A DNA stretch of 55,865 nt from an uncultured Desulfovibrio sp. (GTDB taxonomy: Bacteria > Desulfobacterota > Desulfovibrionia > Desulfovibrionales > Desulfovibrionaceae), in the NCBI RefSeq assembly GCF_944324525.1, contig NZ_CALUWS010000014.1, positions 1 through 55,865 on the forward strand, given 5' to 3'. Under the pieces are notes generated by a model that did no database searches, was not told where the DNA came from, and saw only the letters and a list, made by a program, of their open reading frames with translations. The position numbers and the translations under genes are program-made. Below, in pieces: positions 17,210 to 27,521 of the stretch (positions are counted from its first letter, which is position 1; every line of letters begins with the position of its first letter).

Positions 17210-17542
17210 ATGAAAGCGTATCGTATCCGCAAGGACGACAAGGTGATGGTCATCACCGGCAAGGACAAGGGCAAGGTCGGCAAGGTGCTGAAGATCCTCA
17301 AGAAGAAGGATCGCGTGCTGGTGGAGAAGGTGAACGTGGCCAAGCGTCACATGCGCCCCAATCCCTACGCGCAGCAGCCCGGCGGCATCGTGGAAAAGGA
17401 AATGCCCATCCACGTGTCCAATGTGATGGTGGTCTGCTCGGCGTGCGCCAAGCCTACCCGCGTGGGCTACAAGTACATTGAGTCCGAGGGCAAAACCAAG
17501 AAAGTGCGCTTCTGCAAAGAGTGCAACGAAGTCATGGAATAA
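17210..17542 (+). CDS. rplX: 50S ribosomal protein L24 with zinc-ribbon-like Cys pairs
   Basis: 110 aa. KOW-type start [27 protein letters not shown], then [21 protein letters not shown] and [10 protein letters not shown], giving two CxxC pairs as in many zinc-type L24 proteins. ATG 17210 is preferred over the ATG at 17204, because GGAG directly abuts the first one and sits six bases before the second. Confidence 0.96.
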   Translation: MKAYRIRKDDKVMVITGKDKGKVGKVLKILKKKDRVLVEKVNVAKRHMRPNPYAQQPGGIVEKEMPIHVSNVMVVCSACAKPTRVGYKYIESEGKTKKVRFCKECNEVME

Positions 17543-17551
17543 GGTGATACG

Positions 17552-18091
17552 ATGACCCGCCTTGAAAAGATTTATCGGGAGAAGGTGATTCCGGTACTGC
17601 AGAAGGAGTTCAATTACAGCTCCCCCATGCAACTGCCCGGGATTCAGAAAATCTCTCTGAATATCGGTCTGGGCGCCGCCAGCCAGAACAACAAGCTGAT
17701 GGAAGAGGCCGTGGCTGAACTGAGCGCCATCGCCGGCCAGAAGGCCGTGGTGACCCGCGCCAAGAAGTCCATTGCTTCCTTCAAGCTGCGTGAAGGCATG
17801 CCCATCGGTGCTCGCGTCACCCTGCGCAAGGATCGCATGTGGGACTTCCTGGACAAGTTGATGAACTTTGCCCTGCCCCGCGTGCGCGACTTCCGCGGCA
17901 TTCCGGATCGCGGCTTCGACGGTCGCGGCAACTTCACCCTCGGCATCAAGGAGCACACCATCTTCCCCGAGCTGGAAGTGGACCGTGTGGAAAATCCCAA
18001 GGGCATGAACATCACCATCGTGACCACCGCCAGCACCGACAAGGAAGGCAAGTTCCTCCTCGATCAGCTGGGCATGCCCTTCCGCAAGTAG
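17552..18091 (+). CDS. rplE: 50S ribosomal protein L5
   Basis: 179 aa, binds 5S rRNA. Family features: [63 protein letters not shown] and [22 protein letters not shown]. Confidence 0.98.
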   Translation: MTRLEKIYREKVIPVLQKEFNYSSPMQLPGIQKISLNIGLGAASQNNKLMEEAVAELSAIAGQKAVVTRAKKSIASFKLREGMPIGARVTLRKDRMWDFLDKLMNFALPRVRDFRGIPDRGFDGRGNFTLGIKEHTIFPELEVDRVENPKGMNITIVTTASTDKEGKFLLDQLGMPFRK

Positions 18092-18100
18092 GAGTAAGCT

Positions 18101-18286
18101 ATGTCGCGCACCTCTCTTGAAGTCAAAGCCCGGCGCAAGGCCAAGTTCAGCTCTCGCGCCTACAATCGCTGCCCCATCTGCGGACGTCCGCGCGCCTTCA
18201 TGCGCCAGTTCGGCATCTGCCGTATCTGCTTCCGCAACATGGCCCTTCGTGGCGAGCTTCCCGGCGTTCGCAAGTCGAGCTGGTAA
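18101..18286 (+). CDS. rpsN: 30S ribosomal protein S14, zinc type (type Z)
   Basis: 61 aa short form. [22 protein letters not shown] gives the four-Cys zinc site (CxxC...CxxC), and [11 protein letters not shown] the usual end. Followed directly by a strong terminator that separates it from rpsH. Confidence 0.97.
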   Translation: MSRTSLEVKARRKAKFSSRAYNRCPICGRPRAFMRQFGICRICFRNMALRGELPGVRKSSW

Positions 18287-18310
18287 GCCTTTCGCCCGTA
18301 CTGACGGCAA

Positions 18311-18340
18311 GGGGACGGACTCGTGTCCGTCCCCTTTTTT
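18311..18340 (+). terminator. strong intrinsic terminator between rpsN and rpsH
   Basis: Perfect 10-bp arms GGGGACGGAC / GTCCGTCCCC with a TCGT loop and TTTTTT directly after. It sits inside what is usually one uninterrupted spc operon. Confidence 0.9.
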
Positions 18341-18366
18341 GCGCTGCGGACGCAGCGCGTCAGGGC

Positions 18367-18395
18367 TTGCCTTTTCTGCATTCATGGGGTAAAGA
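18367..18395 (+). promoter_or_regulatory. possible promoter for the rpsH-rplQ half
   Basis: TTGCCT, 17-base spacer, TAAAGA, located between the terminator and rpsH and leaving about 70 nt of leader with a GCCGG/CCGGT hairpin. The boxes are only moderate matches; the support is mainly the need for a start site after the terminator. Confidence 0.4.
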
Positions 18396-18470
18396 CAACA
18401 GATTCACGTCGGGAAGTGCCGGCATGGGGCCGGTAACCCTGACGGTAAAACATGTAGTTAGGAGCTATCG

Positions 18471-18851
18471 ATGATGACAGATCCTATTGCGGATATGCTG
18501 ACCCGTATCCGCAACGCACATTTGGCCCTGCACAAGGAAGTGAATGTGCCGCGCTCGAAGATGAAAGTGGCTCTCGCCGACATCCTCAAGCGGGAAGGTT
18601 ACGTCGAAGACGTGGCCATGGATGAGCGGAACATCACCATCACCCTGAAGTACCTCAAGGGCAAGGCCGCCATTTCCGGCCTCAAGCGTGTGAGCACCCC
18701 CGGCCGTCGCGTGTACGTGGGCGCCCACCACATCCCCAAGGTGCAGAACGGCCTCGGCATTTGCATTCTGTCCACGTCCAGCGGCGTGCTGGACGGCATG
18801 ACCGCTCACGAGAAGAAGGTGGGCGGCGAACTTCTGTGTGAAATCTGGTAG
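18471..18851 (+). CDS. rpsH: 30S ribosomal protein S8
   Basis: 126 aa. MTDPIADMLTRIRNAHLALHKEVNVPRSKMK start and the C-terminal ILSTSSGVLDGMTAHEKKVGGELLCEIW are diagnostic. Two ATG codons in tandem; GGAG is six bases before the first. Confidence 0.98.
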   Translation: MMTDPIADMLTRIRNAHLALHKEVNVPRSKMKVALADILKREGYVEDVAMDERNITITLKYLKGKAAISGLKRVSTPGRRVYVGAHHIPKVQNGLGICILSTSSGVLDGMTAHEKKVGGELLCEIW

Positions 18852-18861
18852 GCGGTGCACC

Positions 18862-19401
18862 ATGTCTCGTATTGGAAAACAGCCTATTGCCGTGCCTTCC
18901 GGCGTTGAAGTGAAGATCGGCACGGATGTTGTGGAAGTGAAGGGACCCAAGGGCACCATCAGCACGCCTGTCTGCAGCCTGCTCAACTACGAACTGGCCG
19001 ACGGGCATGTCGTCATCACCCGCCGCGAAGAGACCCGGCAGTGCCGCGCCCAGCACGGGCTGCGCCGCACGCTGCTGGCCAACTGCATCGAAGGCGTGAC
19101 CAAGGGCTTCTCCAAGTCCCTGGAAGTCGTCGGCGTCGGTTACCGTGTGGCCGTCAAGGGCAACATGGTCGAGCTCTCCGTGGGCTACTCCCACCCTGTG
19201 ATCGTGGAGCTGCCCGAGGGCATCAAGGCCAGCGCGGAAGGTCAGGTCCTGACGCTCACCGGCGTCAACAAGGAACTCGTGGGCGAAATGGCCGCCAAGA
19301 TTCGCCGTATCCGCAAGCCTGAACCCTACAAGGGCAAGGGCATCAAGTATACCACTGAAACGATTCGCCGCAAGGTCGGCAAGTCGGGCGGCAAGAAGTA
19401 G
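18862..19401 (+). CDS. rplF: 50S ribosomal protein L6
   Basis: 179 aa with the two-repeat L6 fold: MSRIGKQPIAVPSGVEVKI, GYRVAVKGNMVELSVGYSHPV and KIRRIRKPEPYKGKGIKY. ATG 18862 is chosen because a longer frame would overlap rpsH, and because MSRIGK is the canonical start. Confidence 0.98.
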   Translation: MSRIGKQPIAVPSGVEVKIGTDVVEVKGPKGTISTPVCSLLNYELADGHVVITRREETRQCRAQHGLRRTLLANCIEGVTKGFSKSLEVVGVGYRVAVKGNMVELSVGYSHPVIVELPEGIKASAEGQVLTLTGVNKELVGEMAAKIRRIRKPEPYKGKGIKYTTETIRRKVGKSGGKK

Positions 19402-19414
19402 GTAGGGGGCGCAC

Positions 19415-19774
19415 ATGAAACTTTCTAAGAATGAATCCCGTCAGCGCCGCAAGATCCGCATCCGCAAGAAGGTCAATGGTACTCCGGAGCGTCCGCGCCT
19501 GGTGGTGTACCGTTCCAACATGCACATCTATGCGCAGATCGTGAACGATATCGAAGGCGCGACCCTTGTTTCCGCCTCCACCCTGCAGCTTGCCAAGACC
19601 GAAGCCGGCGTGCACTGCAATCTTGAAGGCGCCACCAAGGTCGGCAAGGAAATCGCCCGTCTGGCCAAGGAAAAGAATATCAGCCAGGTGGTGTTCGATC
19701 GCAACGGTTACCTTTACCACGGCCGCGTGAAAGCCGTGGCCGACGGCGCCCGCGAAGGCGGCCTGGAGTTCTAA
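19415..19774 (+). CDS. rplR: 50S ribosomal protein L18
   Basis: 119 aa, 5S rRNA-binding. [39 protein letters not shown] and the end [26 protein letters not shown] are standard. Confidence 0.98.
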   Translation: MKLSKNESRQRRKIRIRKKVNGTPERPRLVVYRSNMHIYAQIVNDIEGATLVSASTLQLAKTEAGVHCNLEGATKVGKEIARLAKEKNISQVVFDRNGYLYHGRVKAVADGAREGGLEF

Positions 19775-19775
19775 T

Positions 19776-20285
19776 ATGCGTGAAAATACCGAAACCCCGA
19801 TGAACGAACTGGGCGAAATCGAAAAGATCGTCGCCCTGAATCGCGTGGCCAAGGTGGTCAAGGGCGGTCGCCGTTTCAGCTTCAGCGCACTTGTGGTCGT
19901 CGGTGACGGCAAGGGCGGCGTGGGCTTTGGCCTGGGCAAGGCGCAGGAAGTGCCTGAAGCCCTGCGCAAGGCCACCGAGCGCGCCCGCAAGAGCCGCGTG
20001 CAGATCCCGCTGGTGGACGGCACCCTGCCGTACGAAGTGCTGGGCCGCTTCGGCGCCGGCCGCGTCATGCTCAAGCCCGCTTCCGAAGGTACGGGCATCA
20101 TCGCCGGCGGCGCCGTGCGCGCCGTCATGGAAGCCGTGGGCGTGCGCGACGTGCTCGCCAAGGCCATCGGCACCAACAATCCCCACAACGTGCTGCGTGC
20201 GACCATGCAGGGCCTTGTCTCCCTGCGGAGCGCTGACGAAGTCTCCGAGCTGCGCGGCAAGAAGCTGGAAGCCCCGAGGAAGTAG
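19776..20285 (+). CDS. rpsE: 30S ribosomal protein S5
   Basis: 169 aa. Double-stranded RNA-binding fold: [45 protein letters not shown], then [23 protein letters not shown] inside the rplR end positions ATG 19776, one base after the L18 stop. Confidence 0.98.
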   Translation: MRENTETPMNELGEIEKIVALNRVAKVVKGGRRFSFSALVVVGDGKGGVGFGLGKAQEVPEALRKATERARKSRVQIPLVDGTLPYEVLGRFGAGRVMLKPASEGTGIIAGGAVRAVMEAVGVRDVLAKAIGTNNPHNVLRATMQGLVSLRSADEVSELRGKKLEAPRK

Positions 20286-20287
20286 TC

Positions 20288-20464
20288 ATGGCGGAAATCA
20301 AGGTCAAACTCGTGCGTTCGCGCATCGGCAGCACCCCTGCGCAGCGCAAGCTGTTGGACTCCCTTGGCCTCAAGCGTCGCGAAAAGGTCAGGACGTTCCA
20401 GGACACCCCGGCCATCCGGGGCATCATTGCCAAAGTTTCGCACCTGGTTGCCGTGGTCGACTAG
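20288..20464 (+). CDS. rpmD: 50S ribosomal protein L30
   Basis: 58-aa ORF beginning 2 bases after the rpsE stop. IKVKLVRSRIGSTPAQRKLL, then LGLKRREKVRTFQDTPAIRGII and AKVSHLVAVVD match the L30 fold and length. Its presence between rpsE and rplO is the normal order. Confidence 0.96.
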   Translation: MAEIKVKLVRSRIGSTPAQRKLLDSLGLKRREKVRTFQDTPAIRGIIAKVSHLVAVVD

Positions 20465-20489
20465 TCACGGTGCCGGAGGAGTATAGATC

Positions 20490-20951
20490 ATGCAGTTGCA
20501 CAATCTCTTTCCCTTCCCGGAAGAGCGCAAAACCCGCCGTCGTGTGGGCCGTGGCGCCGGTTCCGGCCTTGGCTGCACGTCGGGCAAGGGTCACAAGGGC
20601 CAGAATGCCCGCGCCGGCGGCGGTGTCCGTCCCGGTTTTGAAGGCGGTCAGATGCCCTTGCAGCGCCGTCTGCCCAAGCACGGCTTCAAGAACTTCCTGT
20701 TCAAGGTGACCTACGACGTCATCAACCTCGATCGCCTGCTGGAAGCCTTTGCCGGCAAGAGCGAGATCACGCTTGACGACATCTACGCCCGCGGCCTTGC
20801 CCGCATGGGTGCCCCCGTCAAGGTGCTCTCCCGCGGTGAAGTGAGCACGGCCGTCAAGGTGCAGGCGCACAAGTTCAGCCAGGCTGCCGCGGAAAAGATC
20901 CGCAACGCCGGCGGCGAAGTCACCGAACTGGAAGCGGCTTCCGCCGAGTAA
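20490..20951 (+). CDS. rplO: 50S ribosomal protein L15
   Basis: 153 aa. MQLHNLFPFPEERKTRRRVGRGAGSGLGCTSGKGHKGQNARAGG start and GFEGGQMPLQRRLPKHGFKN are family hallmarks. GGAGG-like site (CGGAGGAG) before ATG. Confidence 0.98.
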   Translation: MQLHNLFPFPEERKTRRRVGRGAGSGLGCTSGKGHKGQNARAGGGVRPGFEGGQMPLQRRLPKHGFKNFLFKVTYDVINLDRLLEAFAGKSEITLDDIYARGLARMGAPVKVLSRGEVSTAVKVQAHKFSQAAAEKIRNAGGEVTELEAASAE

Positions 20952-20983
20952 CACTGTAATGTCCGACTGCGGACGCAATCGGA

Positions 20984-21010
20984 TGTCCTGCCCTCCGCAT
21001 GACGGAGGGC
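20984..21010 (+). other. hairpin between rplO and secY
   Basis: CCTGCCCTCCG and CGGAGGGCAGG form an 11-bp perfect stem around ATGA. No T-run follows, so it is more likely a processing, pausing or stabilising structure than a terminator. Confidence 0.5.
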
Positions 21011-21056
21011 AGGCATCCGCCGTGTAGGCCGCAGGAGCAAAACGAACGAGAATTGC

Positions 21057-22367
21057 ATGGCATCTGGAACCGTGAACAACATGGATGGGCAGCGCTCGCT
21101 CCTCAAACGCCTTGGCTGGACGTTTCTGCTGCTCTGCTTCTACCGGATCGGCGTGCATGTGCCGGTACCGGGCGTGAACACCGAGGCCCTCAAGGAGTAT
21201 GTCAACAGCATGCAGGGGACGCTCTTCGGCATGTTCGACATGTTTTCGGGCGGCGCTCTGTCCAATGTGTCGGTCTTTGCCCTCGGCGTCATGCCGTACA
21301 TTTCGGCCTCCATCATCATGCAGCTTCTGCAGGTGGTGAGTCCCGACATCAAACGCATGGCCAAGGAAGAGGGTCAGGCCGGTCGGCGAAAGATCACGCA
21401 ATACACCCGTTATCTCACCGTGCTCATCACTCTGGTGCAGGGACTCGGCATTTCCGTGGGGCTGGAATCCATGCGCATGGGGGAAGCCTCCATCGTGCTG
21501 AATCCCGGCTGGCAGTTCCGCATGATGACCATGGCGACCTTTACGGCCGGTTCCATGCTGGTCATGTGGTTTGGTGAACAGATCACCGAGCGCGGCATCG
21601 GCAACGGCATCTCGCTGATCATCTTCTGCGGCATCGTCGTGGGCATCCCGCGCGGCATCATGCAGTCCTTCGAGCTCATCAGCTCCGGCAGCATGTCCAT
21701 CTTTGTGGCGGTGTCCGTGGTGCTGCTCATGGCAGTGGTGCTGGCGGCCATCGTTTTCATCGAGACTGCCCAGCGCCGCATACCGGTGAGCTACGCCAAG
21801 AGGCAGATTGGGCGCAAGATGTTCGGCGGCCAGAATACGCACCTGCCGCTGAGGCTCAATACGGCGGGCGTCATCCCGCCTATCTTCGCCTCGTCGCTGC
21901 TGCTGTTCCCGGCCACGGTCGGCCAGTTTGCCACCAACGAGTATGTCAAGCGTGTGGCCGATTTCTTCGCGCCGCACACGATCATGTATAACGTCATCTA
22001 TGTGGCTCTGATCTTCTTCTTCTGCTACTTCTATACGGCCATCATCTTTGACCCCAAGGACATGGCCGAGAACCTGAAGAAGAACGGCGGCTTCATCCCG
22101 GGCATCCGTCCCGGCGAGAAGACGCAGGAGTACATCGACACGGTGCTGTCCCGTCTCACCCTTTCGGGCGGCGTGTACATCTCCATCGTGTCGGTCCTGC
22201 CCATGCTCATGTACAGCTGGTTCAACGTGCCGTTCTACTTCGGCGGCACGAGCCTCCTCATCCTGGTGGGCGTGGCCATGGACTTCAGGAATCAGATCGA
22301 GTCGCATATGATCTCCACGCAATACCAGGGCCTCATGAACAAGGCGCGCAAGGCCGGAAAGCTGTAG
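21057..22367 (+). CDS. secY: preprotein translocase subunit SecY
   Basis: 436 aa, ten membrane segments. Diagnostic: RIGVHVPVPGV, SALSNVSVFALGVMPYISASIIMQLL (here GGALSNVSV...), GERGIGNGISLIIF-type loop (TERGIGNGISL), PIFASSLLLFP and the cytosolic loop KRQIGRKMFGGQNTHLPLRLNTAGVIP. It forms the protein-conducting channel that receives FtsY/Ffh-targeted chains. The ribosome-binding site is weak (GAGAA), perhaps due to coupling with rplO. Confidence 0.98.
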   Translation: MASGTVNNMDGQRSLLKRLGWTFLLLCFYRIGVHVPVPGVNTEALKEYVNSMQGTLFGMFDMFSGGALSNVSVFALGVMPYISASIIMQLLQVVSPDIKRMAKEEGQAGRRKITQYTRYLTVLITLVQGLGISVGLESMRMGEASIVLNPGWQFRMMTMATFTAGSMLVMWFGEQITERGIGNGISLIIFCGIVVGIPRGIMQSFELISSGSMSIFVAVSVVLLMAVVLAAIVFIETAQRRIPVSYAKRQIGRKMFGGQNTHLPLRLNTAGVIPPIFASSLLLFPATVGQFATNEYVKRVADFFAPHTIMYNVIYVALIFFFCYFYTAIIFDPKDMAENLKKNGGFIPGIRPGEKTQEYIDTVLSRLTLSGGVYISIVSVLPMLMYSWFNVPFYFGGTSLLILVGVAMDFRNQIESHMISTQYQGLMNKARKAGKL

Positions 22368-22382
22368 GCCAAGGATAGTTTC

Positions 22383-23177
22383 ATGAAAAAATACCAGGGC
22401 GCATTTATCAAGAATGACCGTGAAATCGCCTGCCTGAGGGAGGCGAACCGCATGGTTGCCAATATTCTTGACGCCATCGGGGACGCCGTCGCCCCCGGGG
22501 TGCCGACCATGCGCTTTGAGGAGATCGCGCACGACATGTGCGCGAGCTACAAGGTGAAGCCGGCATTTCTCGGTTACTGCGGCTACCCCTACGCCACCTG
22601 CTGTTCCGTCAATGAGCAGGTTGTTCACGGTTTTCCTTCCCCGCGGCTGCTTGAGGAGGGCGATATCGTGAGCGTGGACATGGGCGTGGTTTATGAGGGC
22701 TTCGTGGGTGATGCCGCACGGACCTTTCCTGTGGGACAGGTGAGCCCTGAGGCGCATCGTCTCATGCAGGTGACCGAGCAAAGCCTCTACGTCGGCATCG
22801 AGCAGGCCCGGGCAGGCAACGATGTCTATGCCATCGGGGCTGCCGTTCAGGCCTTTGTGGAGGCCGCCGGTTTCAACGTCGTGCGTCGTTTCGTCGGCCA
22901 CGGGGTCGGCGCCAAGATGCACGAAAAGCCGGAAGTGCCCAACTTCAAGCCGGGCATGCGGGGGCTCACCCTGCAGAACGGCATGGTGATCGCCATCGAA
23001 CCCATGGTGACCATCGGCACCTATGAAGTGGACATTCTGGAAGACAACTGGACTGCCGTAACGCGGGATGGCAAATGGGCTGCGCACTTCGAGCACAGCG
23101 TGGCCATCACGCATGACGGACCGCGTATCCTGAGCATATCGGATCGCGGCCTCAATCGGCAGACCATTGGTGGTTGA
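22383..23177 (+). CDS. map: methionine aminopeptidase, type I
   Basis: 264 aa. Metal ligands are all visible: VDMGVV (Asp), GDAARTF (Asp), [12 protein letters not shown] (His), IEPMV (Glu) and FEHSV (Glu), plus the HGFPS substrate His. Removes the initiator Met from nascent proteins. It follows secY by 15 bases; the adk gene found between secY and map in many bacteria is absent here. Confidence 0.97.
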
Positions 23178-23323
23178 CAGTCGAACGAAAGATGGATAAA
23201 GGTTTCTGTTCCTGCCGCCCCAACCGGGGAGGAGCAGCCCACTGGCCCGGATTTCCGGCCGGGATTGCGGCAAGTAAATTCGGGCATGCAAGGCGAGGCC
23301 TTGCCGCCAATTGGAGACGAGTT

Positions 23324-23437
23324 ATGAAAGTCAGACCTTCCGTCAAGAAAATATGCCCCAAGTGCAAAGTTATCCGGCGCAAGGGCGTTCTTCGAGTTAT
23401 CTGCGAAAACCCCCGGCACAAGCAGCGCCAGGGCTAG
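23324..23437 (+). CDS. rpmJ: 50S ribosomal protein L36
   Basis: 37 aa, [21 protein letters not shown]...[11 protein letters not shown], with the zinc site Cys11, Cys14, Cys27 and His32 intact (C+ form). GGAG lies before ATG. The gap of 146 bases after map holds no infA, which commonly sits here. Confidence 0.97.
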
Positions 23438-23451
23438 GCAGGAGACGTACT

Positions 23452-23820
23452 GTGGCGAGAATTGCAGGTGTTGATTTGCCGCGTGGCAAACGGGTGGACA
23501 TTGCTCTCACCTATATTTATGGCATCGGCCGCACGACGGCCCTCAAGATCCTCGACACCACGGGTGTCAACTGGGAACGCAATATCGACGATCTTTCTGC
23601 CGATGAAGTGAACGAGATCCGTAAGGAACTCGAGCAGAACTACAAGGTCGAAGGCGATCTGCGCCGTGAAGTTTCCAGCAATATCAAGCGCCTTATGGAC
23701 ATCGGCTGCTACCGCGGACTTCGTCATCGTCGCGGTCTGCCCGTGCACGGTCAGCGTACCCACACCAACGCCCGCACCCGCAAGGGTCCCCGTCGCGGCG
23801 CCGTGGGCAAGAAGAAGTAA
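23452..23820 (+). CDS. rpsM: 30S ribosomal protein S13
   Basis: 122 aa from GTG 23452, with GGAG seven bases before it. [26 protein letters not shown] start and the C-terminal [29 protein letters not shown] are canonical. It contacts S19 in the 30S head. Confidence 0.98.
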   Translation: MARIAGVDLPRGKRVDIALTYIYGIGRTTALKILDTTGVNWERNIDDLSADEVNEIRKELEQNYKVEGDLRREVSSNIKRLMDIGCYRGLRHRRGLPVHGQRTHTNARTRKGPRRGAVGKKK

Positions 23821-23857
23821 CAGTGTTTCGCGCAAACGAGATTGAGGGATAGTAGTC

Positions 23858-24247
23858 ATGGCCAGACCCAAGAAAGCGGTCAAGAAAAGGGAAAAGAAGA
23901 ACATTCCTGTGGGCATCGCCCATATCCAGGCTTCTTTCAACAATACCATCATTACGTTTACCGACACCCGCGGCAACGCTGTGAGCTGGGCTTCCTCCGG
24001 TCAGAGCGGCTTCAAGGGGTCGCGTAAGTCCACCCCCTTCGCCGCTCAGGTGGCAGCCGAAACCGCGGCCCGCAAGGCTCAGGAAAACGGCATGCGTACC
24101 GTGGGCGTCTATGTGAAGGGTCCCGGTTCCGGTCGTGAAGCCGCCATGCGCGCCATTGCCGCTGTCGGTTTCCGTGTGGCTTTCATTCGTGACGTGACGC
24201 CCATCCCGCACAACGGGTGCCGGCCGCCCAAGCGCCGTCGCGTCTAG
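23858..24247 (+). CDS. rpsK: 30S ribosomal protein S11
   Basis: 129 aa. [46 protein letters not shown] and the end [14 protein letters not shown]. Located 37 bases after rpsM in the alpha-type block. Confidence 0.98.
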   Translation: MARPKKAVKKREKKNIPVGIAHIQASFNNTIITFTDTRGNAVSWASSGQSGFKGSRKSTPFAAQVAAETAARKAQENGMRTVGVYVKGPGSGREAAMRAIAAVGFRVAFIRDVTPIPHNGCRPPKRRRV

Positions 24248-24281
24248 TTGCGGAACGCTTCAGCTACAAGAGGATTGATTC

Positions 24282-24908
24282 ATGGCCAAATATACCGAAG
24301 CCAAATGTCGCATCTGTCGCCGCGAGGGCTGCAAGCTGTTCCTCAAGGGTGACCGTTGCTTCACTGATAAATGTGCTCAGGATCGTCGTCCCTACGCGCC
24401 CGGCCAGCACGGCCGCGCTCGCAAGAAGGTGAGCGAATACGCGGTGCAGCTGCGCGAAAAGCAGAAGACCCGCCGCACCTACGGCATCCTGGAACGTCAG
24501 TTCCGCGGTTACTTTGAAAAGGCCGAAATGCAGAAGGGCGTGACCGGTACCAACCTGCTGGTCATCCTTGAGCGTCGCCTTGACAACGTGATTTACCGTA
24601 TGGGTTTTGCCAACTCCCGCAACCAGGCTCGTCAGCTTGTGCGGCATGGCATCTTTACCCTCAACGGCCGCAAGGTGAACATTCCTTCCCTGCAGGTTCG
24701 CGTGGGCGATACCGTGGAAGTGCCTGAAAAGAACCGCAAGATCCCCGTGATCGCCGAAGCTCAGGAAGTGCTGGCGCGTCGCGGGTGCCCCACCTGGCTG
24801 GAAGCCGACGGCGCCGCGTTCAAGGGGACGGTGAAAGCCCTGCCGCAGCGTGATGACATCCAGTTCCCGGTCAACGAACAGCTGATCGTCGAACTTTACT
24901 CGAAATAA
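24282..24908 (+). CDS. rpsD: 30S ribosomal protein S4
   Basis: 208 aa, primary 16S-binding protein. The N-terminus has the Cys-rich zinc form ([19 protein letters not shown]...KC). The S4 RNA-binding domain follows: [37 protein letters not shown]. In enterobacteria S4 controls the alpha operon; no leader pseudoknot is recognised here. Confidence 0.98.
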   Translation: MAKYTEAKCRICRREGCKLFLKGDRCFTDKCAQDRRPYAPGQHGRARKKVSEYAVQLREKQKTRRTYGILERQFRGYFEKAEMQKGVTGTNLLVILERRLDNVIYRMGFANSRNQARQLVRHGIFTLNGRKVNIPSLQVRVGDTVEVPEKNRKIPVIAEAQEVLARRGCPTWLEADGAAFKGTVKALPQRDDIQFPVNEQLIVELYSK

Positions 24909-24920
24909 GGCGGGTGAGCC

Positions 24921-25953
<1,033 letters not shown>

Positions 25954-25964
<11 letters not shown>

Positions 25965-26355
25965 CAACTCCGGCAGAAAACTTTCGCGCACGCCGTCGCA
26001 CCGCAAGGCTCTGCTCCACAATCTCGCCAAGGCGCTTCTTATCCACGGCCGCATCCGCACCACGGAAATGAAGGCCAAGGAACTGCGCGGCGTGGTGGAG
26101 CCCCTGATCACCCTTGCCAAGCGTAACGACATGCATGCTCGCCGTCAGGCTTACCGCGTGCTGTGTGATTATGCGCTTGTCAAGCGCCTCTTTGATGAAA
26201 TCGGGCCCAAGTTTGCCGGCGTCCCCGGCGGCTACACCCGTATCATGAAGCTGGCCATGCCCCGCAAGGGCGATAACGCCCCCATGGCGATCATCGAACT
26301 GACCCGCCTCGAAGAGGCCGCGGCCGCTTCTGAAGCTGCCGCTGCCACTGCCTAA
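25954..26355 (+). CDS. rplQ: 50S ribosomal protein L17
   Basis: 133 aa. [29 protein letters not shown] start and the [21 protein letters not shown] segment. ATG 25954 lies inside rpoA (11-base overlap) with AGGAAG upstream. The C-terminus adds an Ala-rich tail ([14 protein letters not shown]). Last gene of the cluster. Confidence 0.97.
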
Positions 26356-26377
26356 CGGCGGATCCGCAAGCATTCTG

Positions 26378-26401
26378 AAGGGGCCTCAGGGCCCCTTTTT
26401 T
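26378..26401 (+). terminator. intrinsic terminator of the ribosomal protein cluster
   Basis: GGGGCC (26380-26385) and GGCCCC (26390-26395) form the stem around TCAG, followed by T x6. It ends transcription after rplQ, 17 bases before selD. Confidence 0.9.
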
Positions 26402-26417
26402 GTTATAAGGAAACAGT

Positions 26418-27476
26418 ATGCGACTTCTGGATAAGGCAAGAGCGGCCGGCTGAGCGGCCAAGGTGGCTCCAGAGGCTCTGGAGCGAATTCTTTCCGGCGT
26501 GCTTTCCGCCTTGCCTGCCGGGCTCGAGTCCCGTGTGCTGGCCGGAAGAGCGCGCAATGAGGATGCCGTGGTCTTGCGCCTGCCTCCCGGCAAGGCCCTG
26601 GTGCAGACGGTGGATGTGCTCGCGCCTGTGGTCAACGATGCGTATGCCTTTGGGCGCATCGCCGCTGCCAATGCGCTGTCGGATGTCTACGCCGTGGGTG
26701 GCGAACCCTGGTCAGCCATGAACATCTGCTGTTTCCCGACCTGCCTGCTGGGGGACGACCCGGAAGAGATCCTTGCCGGTATCCTGCGAGGCGGGCTTGA
26801 CGCCCTTATCGAGGCCGGCGCAGTGCTTGCCGGTGGGCATTCCGTGCAGGATGACGAGCTCAAGTTCGGGCTGGCTGTCAGCGGACTTATCGATCCCGAG
26901 CGTATCGCCGTCAATTCCGGCTTGCTGCCCGGGCAGAAGCTGATCCTGACCAAACCCATCGGGACCGGGGTCCTGTCCACCGCCGTCAAAGCGCAGTGGG
27001 ACGGCTGTGAAGAGGCCGAAGTCCAGCTCAGCCGGTGGTGCGGTCGTCTGAACAAGGTGGGTGGCGGCATCATCGCCGCCTACGGGCTGCGGGCGGCCAC
27101 GGACATCACCGGTTTTGGCCTTGGCGGGCATCTGTTGGAAATGGCTCGTGCGTCCAGTGTTCGCGTCGCCGTGGATACGGAAAGCGTTCCCTTGCTGCCG
27201 CAGGCGCTGGAGTATGCTCGTTTCGGCTTCATCCCTTCAGGTAGTCATGCCAACCGCCTGTACTGTGCGCCCCATACGGAGCATGCCTGTGTGCTGGATG
27301 AAGCGCTGGAGAGCCTGATCTTTGACGCGCAGACATCCGGCGGGCTGGTGCTGGCGGTCCCCCCGGAGCAGGTGTCCGCCATCAGCGATGAGCTGCGTCA
27401 AGCCGGGGATCTGGCGGCCTGCATCGGTGAAGTCCTGCCCGCTGTCGAGGGAAAAGCCGGATTGCTGCTGCGCTGA
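26418..27476 (+). CDS. selD: selenide, water dikinase SelD, itself a selenoprotein (UGA = Sec12)
   Basis: 352 aa when the in-frame TGA at 26451-26453 is read as selenocysteine. The enzyme makes selenophosphate from selenide and ATP. Codons before the TGA give [11 protein letters not shown] and those after give [13 protein letters not shown], so Sec12 takes the place of the catalytic Cys in the family's GC-x-x-K loop (here G-U-A-A-K). Downstream [55 protein letters not shown] and the AIR-synthase-like C-terminus are complete. AAGGAA precedes ATG 26418. A hairpin suited to a bacterial SECIS follows the TGA. Annotating from the next ATG would lose the active site. Confidence 0.93.
26454..26486 (+). 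promoter_or_regulatory. candidate bacterial SECIS element in selD
   Basis: Seven-bp perfect stem GCTCCAG (26466-26472) / CTGGAGC (26478-26484) with a 5-base loop AGGCT, starting 12 bases past the UGA. Position within the coding sequence and a G in the apical loop agree with bacterial SECIS elements that recruit SelB. Confidence 0.7.
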
Positions 27477-27481
27477 CAATC

Positions 27482-27510
27482 TTGCGAGCCTGCTTTCTCT
27501 GTGCTAGAGG
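27482..27510 (+). promoter_or_regulatory. possible promoter of tRNA-Leu
   Basis: TTGCGA, 17-base spacer, TAGAGG, about 12 bases before the tRNA 5' end. Weak match to sigma-70 boxes but correct geometry. Confidence 0.35.
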
Positions 27511-27521
27511 TCATGGGCAAG

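Noticed and set aside
16706-18385. Long leftward frame opposite rplN-rpsN
   Set aside because: Same antisense artefact; it is fully covered by conserved ribosomal protein genes on the plus strand.
20424-23291. Very long leftward open frame (over 900 codons) opposite rplO, secY and map
   Set aside because: It is the antisense shadow of GC-rich, strongly biased codons. The residues are His/Asp/Gly-rich without domains, and the sense strand holds clear ribosomal and secretion genes.
26451-26453. selD as a pseudogene with a nonsense mutation
   Set aside because: The TGA falls exactly at the Sec/Cys active-site position, with conserved sequence on both sides and a hairpin downstream, so selenocysteine is the better explanation.
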